In this document: piece after piece, positions 1-7,657 of the stretch | Layout: each line of letters starts with the position of its first letter | Numbering within the stretch: position 1 is the stretch's first letter | NCBI RefSeq assembly: GCF_042731755.1 | Contig: NZ_JBHWLR010000007.1 | Span: 62,001 to 126,000 of the forward strand | Direction: 5' to 3' | Length of the DNA stretch: 64,000 bases | DNA from: Promicromonospora sp042731755 | GTDB taxonomy: Bacteria; Actinomycetota; Actinomycetes; Actinomycetales; Cellulomonadaceae | Notes under the pieces: model-generated | The model's input: only the letters and a program-made list of their open reading frames with translations | Database searches by the model: none | What the model was told of the DNA's origin: nothing | Position numbers and translations under genes: made by a program

Positions 1-15
1 CGATGGCGTCGCAGG

Positions 16-678
16 TCAGGAGATGACCAGCGGCGCCATTCCCTTTGCCCGCTCCACGGCGCCCTCGAGCCCGCAGGTCTCCAGCCAGTTCGCCAGCAGC
101 CGGTGCCCGCCCTCGGTGAGCACGGACTCGGGGTGGAACTGCACGCCGTGCAGCGGCAGCTCGCGGTGCTGCAGCCCCATGACGATGCCCGACGCCGTCG
201 AGCAGGTCACCTCGAGCTCGGCCGGCACGCTGTCCGGCGTCACCGCCAGCGAGTGGTAGCGCGTCGCGGTGAACGGCGCGGGCAGGCCCGCGAGGACGCC
301 CTGGCCCGAGTGCTCCACGAGGCTCGTCTTGCCGTGCATGAGCTCCGGCGCGTGCGTCACCTTGCCGCCGAACACCTCGGCCAGCGCCTGGTGCCCGAGG
401 CAGACGCCGAGCATCGGGGTACGCGACCGGGCACAGGCTCGGATCACGTCCTCGGACGCGCCGGCCTCCGCGGGGGTGCCGGGGCCGGGGGAGACGAGCA
501 CGCCGTCGTAGGGCACGGGCGCGCCGTCGTCGCCGTCGTACCAGAAGCGGCCGTCGGCGTCGGGGGTGGGCACGGCGTCGTTCCGGACCACAACGGTCCG
601 GGCGCCGATCTGGTCGAGATAACCGACGATCGTGTAGACGAACGAGTCGTAGTTGTCGACGACGAGGATGCGCGTCAT
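16..678 (-). CDS. pabA: Glutamine amidotransferase, component II of anthranilate/aminodeoxychorismate synthase
   Basis: A 220-residue class I glutamine amidotransferase that would release ammonia from glutamine for a chorismate-using synthase (PabB or TrpE), in folate or tryptophan synthesis. The nucleophile is Cys93 in GVCLGHQ, and the His182/Glu184 pair lies in FHPES. The oxyanion-loop motif SPGPGTP is at residues 63-69. The length is full for the family. It is the last gene of a minus-strand run (DUF881, sortase, small membrane protein, this gene). That position next to a class E sortase is common in actinobacteria, where the gene is usually annotated pabA/trpG. The sequence alone does not decide between the PabA and TrpG roles. 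Confidence 0.93.
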   Translation of the reverse strand: MTRILVVDNYDSFVYTIVGYLDQIGARTVVVRNDAVPTPDADGRFWYDGDDGAPVPYDGVLVSPGPGTPAEAGASEDVIRACARSRTPMLGVCLGHQALAEVFGGKVTHAPELMHGKTSLVEHSGQGVLAGLPAPFTATRYHSLAVTPDSVPAELEVTCSTASGIVMGLQHRELPLHGVQFHPESVLTEGGHRLLANWLETCGLEGAVERAKGMAPLVIS

Positions 679-687
679 GCAGGCATG

Positions 688-846
688 CTACGCGCCGACG
701 GTGGTGTCGTTGAACGGCATGTAGTCGCTGAGCCACGGGAAGAACTGGGTGAAGCACACCGCGATCACGCCGAACGCCAGCACGAGGCAGACCAGGAACT
801 TGAACCAGCCGGGGCCGGGGATGGCCCGCCACAGCAGCGCGTACAT
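688..846 (-). CDS. Small membrane protein, 52 aa, between sortase and pabA
   Basis: A 52-residue frame starts with an ATG that overlaps the sortase stop codon (ATGA, 843-849 area) and ends in TAG at 688-690. The protein starts MYALLWRAIPGPGWFKFLVC and has one hydrophobic helix (about residues 14-32) followed by a short tail with FTQFFPWLSDYMPF. The translational overlap, the gene-sized spacing to pabA and the Pro/Trp-rich helix-breaking motif support a real gene. Small proteins of this kind sit at the same place in many actinobacterial genomes. No biochemical function can be assigned; a membrane partner of the sortase is possible but is inference. Confidence 0.72.
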   Translation of the reverse strand: MYALLWRAIPGPGWFKFLVCLVLAFGVIAVCFTQFFPWLSDYMPFNDTTVGA

Positions 847-1679
847 CAGCTCACCAGCTCCTTCGGCTTGCCCTCGCCCACGGGCGACCAGTACTCGAGC
901 TCACCGTGCACGATGTACCGCTCGGTCGCGGAGAACATCGGGTGGCAGGAGGTGAGGGTGATGAACCGCTGCGTCAGCTCGGGCATGGGCTCGTCCTTGG
1001 TGACACCCGGGACCGGGGCGATGACCTCGACGTTCTGCGGGTAGACGATCTGCGACTCGGTCACCTTGTAGACGTACCAGGTTTCCTTGGTGCGGACGAC
1101 GAGGGGGTCGCCGGGCTTGAGCTCGGCGATCTGGTTGAACGGCTTGCCGTAGGTCGTGCGGTGGGCGGCGATCGCGAAGTTGCCCAGGTCGCCCGGCATG
1201 GCGGTGCCCACGTAGTGCCCGATGCCGATGGTGTCGAGCACCGTCGCCTTGTCCGTGCCCTCGGCGATCGGCTTGACGTAGTCGTCGCCAAACCGCGGGA
1301 TGTACATCTGCGCGAAGGGCGTGCCGGCCTGCGGCGGCTCCGCCATGACCGGCGGCGGGCCGAGGTTCTCCTCGGCGGTCTGCGGGCCCGTCGGAGTGGC
1401 CTCCCAGTCCATCTCGGCGATGATCTCGTTCTGGGCGCGCGCGCCCTCGACGTCCGTCCACCAGAGCTGCCACACCACGAACAGCCCGAGCACCAGACCT
1501 GCCGTCACGAGGAGCTCGCCCATCACGCCGATCAGCCAGGCGACGGGCCGCATGGGGGATCCCGACGACTGGGGACGCCGCGCGTTGCGCGGCCCCATCC
1601 CGGACGGACCGCGCTGATACGCGATGGGGAACACCTCCTGTGGCAGCGGCACGTTGTGGCCGGCCTGCGCGTGGGTCAT
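846..1679 (-). CDS. Class E sortase
   Basis: A 277-residue membrane-anchored transpeptidase that would cleave a sorting signal and attach the surface protein to peptidoglycan precursors. A membrane segment lies at about residues 46-72, followed by the sortase beta-barrel. The likely catalytic residues are His173 (AAHRTT), Cys245 (TLTSC) and Arg254 (TERYIV). Class E sortases of actinobacteria are known to prefer LAXTG signals. A protein with LAATG is encoded at 14331-15137 in this window and is a natural substrate candidate. The ATG start overlaps the stop of the DUF881 gene (ATGA), so the two are translationally coupled. Confidence 0.93.
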   Translation of the reverse strand: MTHAQAGHNVPLPQEVFPIAYQRGPSGMGPRNARRPQSSGSPMRPVAWLIGVMGELLVTAGLVLGLFVVWQLWWTDVEGARAQNEIIAEMDWEATPTGPQTAEENLGPPPVMAEPPQAGTPFAQMYIPRFGDDYVKPIAEGTDKATVLDTIGIGHYVGTAMPGDLGNFAIAAHRTTYGKPFNQIAELKPGDPLVVRTKETWYVYKVTESQIVYPQNVEVIAPVPGVTKDEPMPELTQRFITLTSCHPMFSATERYIVHGELEYWSPVGEGKPKELVS

Positions 1680-2491
1680 CCAAAGACCTCCGTACCATCG
1701 GGAACCGTCGCGTACTGCAGACCGCCGCCGTCGTACGCGGGGAGGTCCAGGTGGTCGCTACGCCGCACGTCCCAGCCCAGGTGTACCCAGTCCACGTACT
1801 CGAGGTACGTCTGCACACCCTCGGACTCGTCGAGCGACGCCTCCATCTTCGCCGGGTCTCCCACTGCCGTCACCTTGTACGGTGGTGAGAAGACCTTGCC
1901 GTGCAGCAGCAGGATGTTTCCGGAGCACCGGAACGCCGACGTCGACGTCACCCGCTCGCCCTGCAGGGTCATCGCCTCGGCCCCGCCGGCCCAGAGCGCG
2001 TTGATGACGTGCTGCAGGTCCTGCTGGTGCACCACGAGGTCATCCGGCTGCGGCTCGACGCCGCCAGGCCCCGCCCCGACCGACGTCGACGGTGCGTCGT
2101 CGAGCGTCACGGTCAGACCTGCGCCACGCACCGGCTCGGATCCCGACACCACGCCCTCGCGCCGCACCACGTCGTCGTCCAGCGTCGGCACGGTCGTGCC
2201 GGCCCGCGCGCTCAGGGCCTCGATCTCGCGGTCCAGCTCGCTGCTGCGCTCGGTGAGGTCGGTGACGCGGTTCGTCTCGGTGTCCACGAGCTGCGCGAGG
2301 TCCTGCGGGTCACGGTTGCCGGCGCCGCCGCCGTCGGCCAGCCGGGCGCTGGCGCTGAACATGAGACCGGCCAGCACGGCGACCGCCCCCACACTGAGCC
2401 ACGACCGCCACCGGGCATGGGTCAGGGCACCAAGAAAGCCTCCGGCACCGCCCTTGGAAGACGGCGCGGGGGTGGGCTCCGGTCCGGTCAC
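1676..2491 (-). CDS. DUF881 family membrane-anchored protein
   Basis: A 271-residue DUF881 protein. A short Pro-rich cytoplasmic N-terminus is followed by one membrane helix (about residues 33-52), then a short coiled-coil (LVDTETNRVTDLTERSSELD) and the DUF881 fold, with QQDLQHVINALWAGGAEAM and later SPPYKVTAVGD, both characteristic of the family. DUF881 proteins are usually found beside crgA and sortase genes in actinobacteria, as here; their function is unknown, but this genomic company suggests the division site or cell wall. The GTG at 2489-2491 is chosen because an AGGAGG-type ribosome site lies seven bases upstream. An in-frame TTG at 2516-2518 would add nine residues. Confidence 0.87.
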   Translation of the reverse strand: MTGPEPTPAPSSKGGAGGFLGALTHARWRSWLSVGAVAVLAGLMFSASARLADGGGAGNRDPQDLAQLVDTETNRVTDLTERSSELDREIEALSARAGTTVPTLDDDVVRREGVVSGSEPVRGAGLTVTLDDAPSTSVGAGPGGVEPQPDDLVVHQQDLQHVINALWAGGAEAMTLQGERVTSTSAFRCSGNILLLHGKVFSPPYKVTAVGDPAKMEASLDESEGVQTYLEYVDWVHLGWDVRRSDHLDLPAYDGGGLQYATVPDGTEVFG

Positions 2492-2635
2492 ACGCGTCCC
2501 TCCTGCAACATTCGACAAACCCGCGGACGCGTCTGGTCACGACTCGGGCTGTCGACCACTACGCTAGTCCACGAGCAAGCAGACGTCGGCTCGGCACACC
2601 CGTCGGGCAGACCCCCCAGGACAGGAGCCCGCCTC

Positions 2636-2908
2636 GTGCCCGAGTCGAAGTCCCGCAATAAGAAGAAGGCCACGCCCAAGGCTGACAAGGCCGAGGCCAA
2701 GGTCGCGCTGCCCGGTGAGGCGGTCAACCCACGTTGGCTCGCCCCCGTCATGGTCGGCCTCATGGTCCTCGGCCTCGCCTGGATCGTGACGTACTACCTG
2801 ACCAGCGCAGACCTCGCGCTGCCGATCCCGCAGATCGGCCAGTGGAACCTCGCGGTCGGCTTCGGGCTGATCATCGTGGGCTTCGGGCTCACCACCCGCT
2901 GGCGCTGA
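2636..2908 (+). CDS. crgA: Cell division protein CrgA
   Basis: A 90-residue protein beginning with GTG at 2636, preceded by an AGGAG-like site. A Lys-rich cytoplasmic N-terminus (SKSRNKKKATPK) is followed by two membrane helices (about residues 35-55 and 68-87) separated by a short extracytoplasmic turn with LALPIPQIGQWN. That pattern, and the motif NPRWLAPVMVGLMVLGLAW, identify CrgA, a division-site scaffold that recruits peptidoglycan synthases and interacts with FtsZ in Mycobacterium and Streptomyces. It is divergent from the DUF881/sortase operon. A strong hairpin follows the stop. Confidence 0.95.
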   Translation: MPESKSRNKKKATPKADKAEAKVALPGEAVNPRWLAPVMVGLMVLGLAWIVTYYLTSADLALPIPQIGQWNLAVGFGLIIVGFGLTTRWR

Positions 2909-2917
2909 GAAACGGCG

Positions 2918-2949
2918 GCTCCGCGGCCGCACCGAGGCGGCCGCGGAGC
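2918..2949 (+). terminator. Hairpin terminator after crgA
   Basis: A perfect 13-bp inverted repeat (GCTCCGCGGCCGC, 6-nt loop ACCGAG, then its complement) begins nine bases after the crgA stop. There is no T-run, as is usual in high-GC actinobacteria. It may act on both strands because the rhomboid gene converges from the right. Confidence 0.75.
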
Positions 2950-2960
2950 TGTGTACCCAT

Positions 2961-2980
2961 TTATCCACAGCTGTGGGTAA
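2961..2980. promoter_or_regulatory. Inverted pair of DnaA boxes
   Basis: TTATCCACA (2961-2969) is followed after two bases by TGTGGGTAA, the complement of TTACCCACA. This makes an almost perfect 20-bp palindrome of two DnaA-box 9-mers. It lies in the non-coding gap between crgA and the rhomboid gene, about 16 kb from oriC. Confidence 0.6.
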
Positions 2981-3031
2981 AGCTGGGGAAAAGAGACTGG
3001 TGACAGCCCGTTCGCTAGTCCCGCGGCCCGT

Positions 3032-3913
3032 TCACAGGACGCCGACCGAGCTGTAGCGCCACACCGCCAGCGCGGTCAGGACGGCGATACCGACCACCGG
3101 GACCACCCATGCGACGAGCGCGCGCCGCTCCTTGGGCGCGTACGCGTAGGCGGTCGCCACCAGCGCACCGGTGACGAGACCGCCGAGGTGCGCCTGCCAC
3201 GAGATGTTCGGCACGAAGAACCCGATGACGCCGTTGATCGCGATCAGGACGAGCACCTGAGCCATGCTGCGGCCCAGGCGGCGCATCACGGGGAGCATCG
3301 CCCCGAACAGCCCGAACACCATCCCGGACGCGCCGACCACCGGTGTCACCCAGGCGCTCGACGTGAACGGGTCGCCGGCCAGGAGCAGCACGCCGACCGA
3401 CCCCCCCACGGCGGAGAGCAGGCACAGGACCGCGAACCGGGCCCGGCCGAGCAGCGGCTCGAGGAACTGGCCCGTGATCCACAGCGCGTACATGTTGAAC
3501 AGGATGTGCAGCGGCGACGTGGAGTGCAGGAACGACGCCGTGAGGAACCGCCACGGCTCCATCACGCCGCCCCACGGCCAGAACCACAGCGCGTCCGTCC
3601 ACGCGCCCCTCGTCACCAGCTGCAGCAGCCAGCTCACGACGCAGATGCCGATGATCGTCAGCGTGACGACCGGCCGGCCGTTGGCGGCGGTGCTGGTGGC
3701 CGAGCCGCCGAACACCGTCCGGATGCGCGGGGCGGCGCGCTTCGTCTCCCGGACGCAGTCGACGCACTGGACGCCGACCGCGGCCGGTCGCTGGCACTCC
3801 GGGCACGTCGGACGACCGCAACGCTGGCAGCGCACGTAGGCCACCCGGTCGGGGTGTCGCGGGCAGACGGGAGCCTCGGCCTCGGTCGGCTCCTCGGCGG
3901 CCGGGTCGTTCAT
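3032..3913 (-). CDS. Rhomboid family intramembrane serine protease with N-terminal zinc-binding domain
   Basis: A 293-residue membrane protease. Residues 17-53 hold a B-box-like zinc finger (CPRHPDR, CQRCGRPTCPEC, CVDC). The rhomboid core has about six or seven membrane helices, with the catalytic Ser196 in VVGASGMVFG and His242 in SWQAHLGG. The conserved loop-1 WR (WRFLTASFLH) and the helix-2 His/Asn (HILFNMYAL) are also present. Rhomboids cleave membrane proteins inside the bilayer; the substrate here is unknown. It lies upstream of, and in the same orientation as, no clear partner: cyclophilin is 80 bp further up on the same strand and may be co-transcribed with it. Confidence 0.95.
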   Translation of the reverse strand: MNDPAAEEPTEAEAPVCPRHPDRVAYVRCQRCGRPTCPECQRPAAVGVQCVDCVRETKRAAPRIRTVFGGSATSTAANGRPVVTLTIIGICVVSWLLQLVTRGAWTDALWFWPWGGVMEPWRFLTASFLHSTSPLHILFNMYALWITGQFLEPLLGRARFAVLCLLSAVGGSVGVLLLAGDPFTSSAWVTPVVGASGMVFGLFGAMLPVMRRLGRSMAQVLVLIAINGVIGFFVPNISWQAHLGGLVTGALVATAYAYAPKERRALVAWVVPVVGIAVLTALAVWRYSSVGVL

Positions 3914-3993
3914 CGCGATACGTCCTCAGTCCCCTCGGTCATCGGTGCTCGGGTCGTACGGGTACTGTCCGGCGGCGCGAGCGCCGCGGCGGC

Positions 3994-4533
3994 TCAGGGC
4001 TCGATGGTGACCGACTCGATGACGATGTCCTCGACGGGACGGTCGCCGGGACGCGTGCGCGTCTTGCCGACCTTGTCGACGACCTCGCGCGACGCGTCGT
4101 CCGCGACCTTGCCGAAGATCGTGTGCTTGCCGTTGAGCCACGGGGTCTCCGCGGTGGTGAGGAAGAACTGGGAGCCGTTGGTGCCCTCGATCTCGCCGGT
4201 GACCGGGTTCCGGCGCTTGCCGGCGTTGGCCATCGCGAGGATGTACTTCTCGTTGAACTGGAGCTCAGGGTGGATCTCGTCGTTGAACGTGTACCCCGGG
4301 CCGCCGGTTCCCGTCCCGAGCGGGCAGCCGCCCTGGATCATGAAGTCGTCGATGACGCGGTGGAAGATCAGGCCGTCGTAGAACGGGTCCTTGCGCTCCT
4401 CGCCCGTGCGCGGGTCCGTCCAGGCCTTCTCACCCGTCGCGAGGCCGACGAAGTTCTCGACAGTCTTGGGCGCGTGGTTCGGGAAGAGCTCGATGCGGAT
4501 GTCACCGGAGGTGGTGTGCAGGATTGCGAACAT
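3994..4533 (-). CDS. ppiA: Peptidyl-prolyl cis-trans isomerase, cyclophilin type
   Basis: A 179-residue single-domain cyclophilin without signal peptide, so probably cytoplasmic; it would catalyse prolyl isomerisation during folding. Family motifs are FHRVIDDFMIQGGCPLGTGTG (catalytic Arg in FHRV and Gln in MIQGG), GSQFFLTT and WLNGKHTIFGKV, where mammalian cyclophilin carries the drug-binding Trp. The ATG is preceded by GGGAGG. The cyclophilin-rhomboid-crgA neighbourhood is conserved in actinobacteria near oriC. The gene is divergent from the helical membrane protein at 4656. Confidence 0.96.
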   Translation of the reverse strand: MFAILHTTSGDIRIELFPNHAPKTVENFVGLATGEKAWTDPRTGEERKDPFYDGLIFHRVIDDFMIQGGCPLGTGTGGPGYTFNDEIHPELQFNEKYILAMANAGKRRNPVTGEIEGTNGSQFFLTTAETPWLNGKHTIFGKVADDASREVVDKVGKTRTRPGDRPVEDIVIESVTIEP

Positions 4534-4655
4534 GTATCAATCCTCCCACGGAGCGGCCCGCAGATGCTGCAGCGGCGCAGCCCGCCCTCGCCAGTAACGG
4601 CAGGCGATGGCAGAGTGGCACCTTGAGGAGTATTGAACAGTTCGGGGGGAGTTAC

Positions 4656-5651
4656 ATGACCCGCAAGAAGGTGACCGACTACGTGGACACGAGCAAGATC
4701 GACACCGAGAAGGTCAAGGAGAGGGCCGCGGAGGCCACAGCTCTGCTTTCCGACGTCAGCTCCAAGGCCGCGACGCAGGCCGGGTCCATCGCGGCCCAGG
4801 CCAAGGACCGGGCCTCGAACGCGAAGGACTGGGCCCAGCCCCGCGTGAACGACTTCATCGCATGGCTCACACCGCGCGCCGAGAAGGCCTGGCAGGACAG
4901 CCTGCAGGCGGCCGCGCCCCAGGTCGAGAAGGTGGCGGGCAAGGCCGCGCCCCTGATCGACTCCGCGCACGACAAGCTCGTGGACGACCTGCTCCCGAAG
5001 ATGGTCTCCGCGTTCAACGTCGCGGCGGCCAACGCCGCGGCGGCACAGGGCAAGACCTCGCTCGCCGAGACCGTCACGGACGCGGCGGACAAGGCCAGCA
5101 GGAAGAGCTCCAAGAAGGGCTGGCTCATCGCGCTGGCCGCGGGCGGTGCGGCCGTCGCGGGCTACGTGTTCTGGAAGCGCGCACAGCCCCAGACCGACCC
5201 GTGGGCCGAGCCCTGGGAACAGAGCTCGGGAGCCGACTACTCCGACGGCGCCGCCAAGCACTCCTCCGGCGTCGGCTCGGCAGCAGGCTCCGCCATCGCC
5301 AAGGGCAAGGAGGCGGGGGCCAAGGCCGCACAGACGGCCAAGGACCTCGGCGCCCGCGCCTACTCTGCCGCGAGCCCCGCGTTCGAGGCGGCGAAGGAAA
5401 AGGCCGGTCCGGTGCTCGAGAAGGCCGCCCCGGTGATCGACGCCGCCAAGGAGAAGGCCGGTCCCGTCATCGACGCCGCGAAGTCCACGGCGCAGAAGGC
5501 GAGCAGCGCGGTGTCCGACGCCGCGCAGAAGGCCGGCTCCGAGGCTCCGGTCAAGGCTGCGGAGCCTAAGGACGCCAAGCCGGCTCCGCCCGCCAAGGAC
5601 GAGCCGGTCGTGGACCAGGTCCCGCCGGGGGAGAGCAAGCAGGGCGGCTGA
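4656..5651 (+). CDS. Helical repeat membrane protein of unknown function (DUF5324-like)
   Basis: A 331-residue Ala/Lys-rich protein. It starts at ATG 4656 behind GGGGGGAG; earlier in-frame starts lack a site and run into the divergent cyclophilin promoter. The N-terminal 145 residues form amphipathic helices of apolipoprotein/LEA type. A single membrane helix (GWLIALAAGGAAVAGYVFW) and the motif DPWAEPWE follow. The C-terminal part has imperfect 11-residue helical repeats (KEKAGPVIDAA type). Similar proteins next to rhomboid/cyclophilin genes in Streptomyces are called DUF5324. A role in membrane or envelope stability is possible, but no function is established. A strong terminator follows. 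Confidence 0.8.
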   Translation: MTRKKVTDYVDTSKIDTEKVKERAAEATALLSDVSSKAATQAGSIAAQAKDRASNAKDWAQPRVNDFIAWLTPRAEKAWQDSLQAAAPQVEKVAGKAAPLIDSAHDKLVDDLLPKMVSAFNVAAANAAAAQGKTSLAETVTDAADKASRKSSKKGWLIALAAGGAAVAGYVFWKRAQPQTDPWAEPWEQSSGADYSDGAAKHSSGVGSAAGSAIAKGKEAGAKAAQTAKDLGARAYSAASPAFEAAKEKAGPVLEKAAPVIDAAKEKAGPVIDAAKSTAQKASSAVSDAAQKAGSEAPVKAAEPKDAKPAPPAKDEPVVDQVPPGESKQGG

Positions 5652-5674
5652 CCCCAGCCTGTCTCACGTACACC

Positions 5675-5707
5675 AGGAGGGCCCGGCCGACACGGCCGGG
5701 CCCTCCT
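5675..5707. terminator. Bidirectional hairpin terminator
   Basis: A 15-bp perfect stem (AGGAGGGCCCGGCCG) with loop ACA sits between the convergent gene for the helical membrane protein and the GH64 gene and can serve both. Confidence 0.85.
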
Positions 5708-5739
5708 GCCCTGTGTACGCCCCGATCAGCGGGCCGGGG

Positions 5740-6942
5740 TCAGCCGCCGATCGGCGTGGCCGCCCCCGCGAACGGGTCGAGCTGGATGAAAGCCTCGGTC
5801 GGGTCACCGTCGTGCACCAGCGACTCCTGCGCCACGACGTCGTCGAACGCGAACGCGTAGGCCTTGCCGTCCGCCATCTGCTCGTGGATGTACTTGGCGT
5901 AGTAGTTCGTCACCGAGTCCTGGTAGAAGCCGGCCGGATCCTGGGTCGGCTGGGTGCTGCTGTCGAGCAGCGAGGACCGGTTGAACCCGGCGCACAGCGT
6001 GCGCGCGATGGCGCCGATGTCGTTGTTCGGCGCGGCCAGGTCGCCAGCGCAGCCGAAGATCGACTCGCCGGAGGGCTTCGGGAACGTGGTGACAACGGCG
6101 CCCGACGTGTCGGTGAACGTCATCGTGTCGCCGGAGACGGTCCCGAGGAACTTCTTCTCCGGCTGGTCGCCGTACGGCACGACGGTGAGGGTCTCGCTCG
6201 CGTACCTGCTCCAGACGCGGTCGACGTAGTCGGACAGGACGTTCGCGTCGACCTGGCCCGTGCCGACGCCGTGGCCGGGGGAGAGGACCCGCAGCACGGA
6301 TCCGTCGGGTCCGGTCTGCGCGAGACCGTCCCAGCCGTCCTGCTGCGAGAGCGACGAGACGACGTTGTCCCAGCCGTCGGGCTTGAGCATCCCGGTGTGC
6401 AGCAGCTCGCCGCTCGAGGAGCGCAGGCCCGTCTGGTACGGCGCCGAGAAGAAGTCGACCTGGGTGCTGTTGATCCACAGGCCGGAGTCGTTGAGCGTGT
6501 ACTCCGTCCAGTTGAACAGGATGTCGCGGTTCGGGTCGCTCGGGTTCTGCACGGCCGGCTGCACGAGCCGCCCGTCGTTGACGATCTTGAGGTCGAGCTT
6601 GCTGCCGTAGGAGAAGTACACCCGGCCCGACAGCTTGGGCATCCGGATGGTGATGTCCTGCCCGTCCGCCGGACCCGCGATCGACGCGTCCGGCGCCGGC
6701 TCGGGGACGCTCCCGGCGTCCGGCCAGGGGTGGAACACCCCCTGGGCGTCGGCGTAGCCGAGCTGGCCGCCGGTCTCGCCAAGGACGTAGATGAACACCT
6801 GGTCGCCTCGACCTGAGTCGTTGGTGATGGTGAGCGGGATGGTGTCGGGCACTGCGGTGGCCGTCGGCGTGGCGACCACGGCGGCCGACAGGGCTGCTGT
6901 CACTGCGGCGGCGGTGCCGATGAGCTTCCTGGTCAGGGACAC
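5740..6942 (-). CDS. Secreted beta-1,3-glucanase, glycoside hydrolase family 64
   Basis: A 400-residue secreted enzyme with a Sec signal peptide (residues 1-30, cleavage near ATA-VPDT). The single catalytic domain resembles laminaripentaose-producing beta-1,3-glucanase. The conserved catalytic pair is visible as Glu147 (FNWTEYTL) and Asp163 (STQVDFFSAPY), 16 residues apart as in the Streptomyces matensis enzyme (Glu154/Asp170). It would release short oligosaccharides from fungal or algal beta-1,3-glucan. No carbohydrate-binding module is attached. The GTG start has AGGAGGA upstream, and a promoter candidate is at 7002-7030. It stands alone between two terminators. Confidence 0.93.
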   Translation of the reverse strand: MSLTRKLIGTAAAVTAALSAAVVATPTATAVPDTIPLTITNDSGRGDQVFIYVLGETGGQLGYADAQGVFHPWPDAGSVPEPAPDASIAGPADGQDITIRMPKLSGRVYFSYGSKLDLKIVNDGRLVQPAVQNPSDPNRDILFNWTEYTLNDSGLWINSTQVDFFSAPYQTGLRSSSGELLHTGMLKPDGWDNVVSSLSQQDGWDGLAQTGPDGSVLRVLSPGHGVGTGQVDANVLSDYVDRVWSRYASETLTVVPYGDQPEKKFLGTVSGDTMTFTDTSGAVVTTFPKPSGESIFGCAGDLAAPNNDIGAIARTLCAGFNRSSLLDSSTQPTQDPAGFYQDSVTNYYAKYIHEQMADGKAYAFAFDDVVAQESLVHDGDPTEAFIQLDPFAGAATPIGG

Positions 6943-7001
6943 GCTGTCCTCCTCGGATCACGAGGGGCCGAACAGTTGGGTGGTGCTGCCCCTCGCGCTC
7001 G

Positions 7002-7030
7002 ACGATATGGAAGGGGTCCTGCCTTGTCAG
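7002..7030 (-). promoter_or_regulatory. Candidate promoter of the GH64 gene
   Basis: On the minus strand CTGACA (7030-7025) and TATCGT (7007-7002) are separated by exactly 17 bp, a good sigma-70-type match. It gives a leader of about 50 nt before the GTG at 6942. Confidence 0.5.
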
Positions 7031-7166
7031 CAGCCCGAGGCCGATCGGGGGTGAAAAAATCGCCGGACCGGCCAAACGTACGGGTAACCCACTAGGCGCG
7101 CGTACGTGATCCCTCGGAGGCGCGGCGTCCGACCACGGGAACGCGGACCCGACCGACCCCGGGAAC

Positions 7167-7192
7167 GACAAAAGCCCGGACGAATCCGGGCT
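7167..7192 (-). terminator. Terminator of the tRNA-Ile/DLW-39/tRNA-Ala unit
   Basis: On the minus strand an 8-bp stem AGCCCGGA/TCCGGGCT with loop TTCG is followed by TTTTG, 13 nt after the tRNA-Ala 3' end. Confidence 0.8.
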
Positions 7193-7204
7193 TCGGTCAT
7201 GGGG

Positions 7205-7277
7205 TGGAGCCAGGGGGACTCGAACCCCCAACCCCCTGCTTGCAAAGCAGGTGCGCTACCAATTGCGCCATGGCCCC
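7205..7277 (-). tRNA. tRNA-Ala (TGC)
   Basis: A 73-nt cloverleaf. The acceptor stem GGGGCCA pairs with TGGCTCC, the discriminator is A, the anticodon stem-loop is CCTGCTTTGCAAGCAGG with anticodon TGC, and the T-arm is GGGGGTTCGAGTCCCCC. No full CCA is encoded, so it would be added by the CCA/poly(A) enzyme family (see 41615-43054). Confidence 0.97.
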
Positions 7278-7289
7278 GACGATGGCCGC

Positions 7290-7409
7290 TCAGTCGATCG
7301 AGTCGGTGACCTCGGACCAGAGATCGCGGCCAGCCGCGTCCTCACTCAGCTTGCGCCAGAGAATGTAGCCGGCGCCGGCCGCCAGCAGCACTATCAGCAG
7401 CTTCTTCAC
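7290..7409 (-). CDS. DLW-39 family small membrane protein
   Basis: A 39-residue protein from GTG at 7409 (site AGGAGG seven bases upstream) to TGA at 7290. The sequence KKLLIVLLAAGAGYILWRK forms one membrane helix, followed by a tail with RDLWSEVTDS. The Asp-Leu-Trp motif and the exact length of 39 match the actinobacterial family named DLW-39, which is typically encoded between or beside these tRNA genes downstream of gyrA. The function is unknown. Confidence 0.88.
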   Translation of the reverse strand: MKKLLIVLLAAGAGYILWRKLSEDAAGRDLWSEVTDSID

Positions 7410-7444
7410 GAGTTCCTCCTGGGGAGCCTCTGCAGGTCCGGGAG

Positions 7445-7518
7445 TGGGGCTAGGAGGACTTGAACCTCCGACCTCTTCCTTATCAGGGAAGCGCTCTAAC
7501 CGTCTGAGCTATAGCCCC
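7445..7518 (-). tRNA. tRNA-Ile (GAT)
   Basis: A 74-nt cloverleaf. The acceptor GGGGCTA pairs with TAGCCCC, the anticodon arm is CTTCCCTGATAAGGAAG with anticodon GAT, and the T-arm is GGAGGTTCAAGTCCTCC. The 3' CCA is not encoded. It sits downstream of DUF3566 and upstream of DLW-39 on the same strand. Confidence 0.97.
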
Positions 7519-7551
7519 GGACGAGCGTTGCGCACGCTCTAGCGACACTGG

Positions 7552-7581
7552 AGATTACCCCAGGTAGGGACGATGTCCCAA
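7552..7581 (-). promoter_or_regulatory. Candidate promoter of tRNA-Ile
   Basis: On the minus strand TTGGGA (7581-7576) and TAATCT (7557-7552) are spaced 18 bp apart. The predicted start is about 25 nt before the tRNA-Ile 5' end. Confidence 0.45.
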
Positions 7582-7657
7582 ACCGAAATGATGGTCCGCG
7601 GTGTGACGTGCGCCGAGTCGTGCGCGAGGACGCACGAGAACGCTCCGGCAGCGCTGG

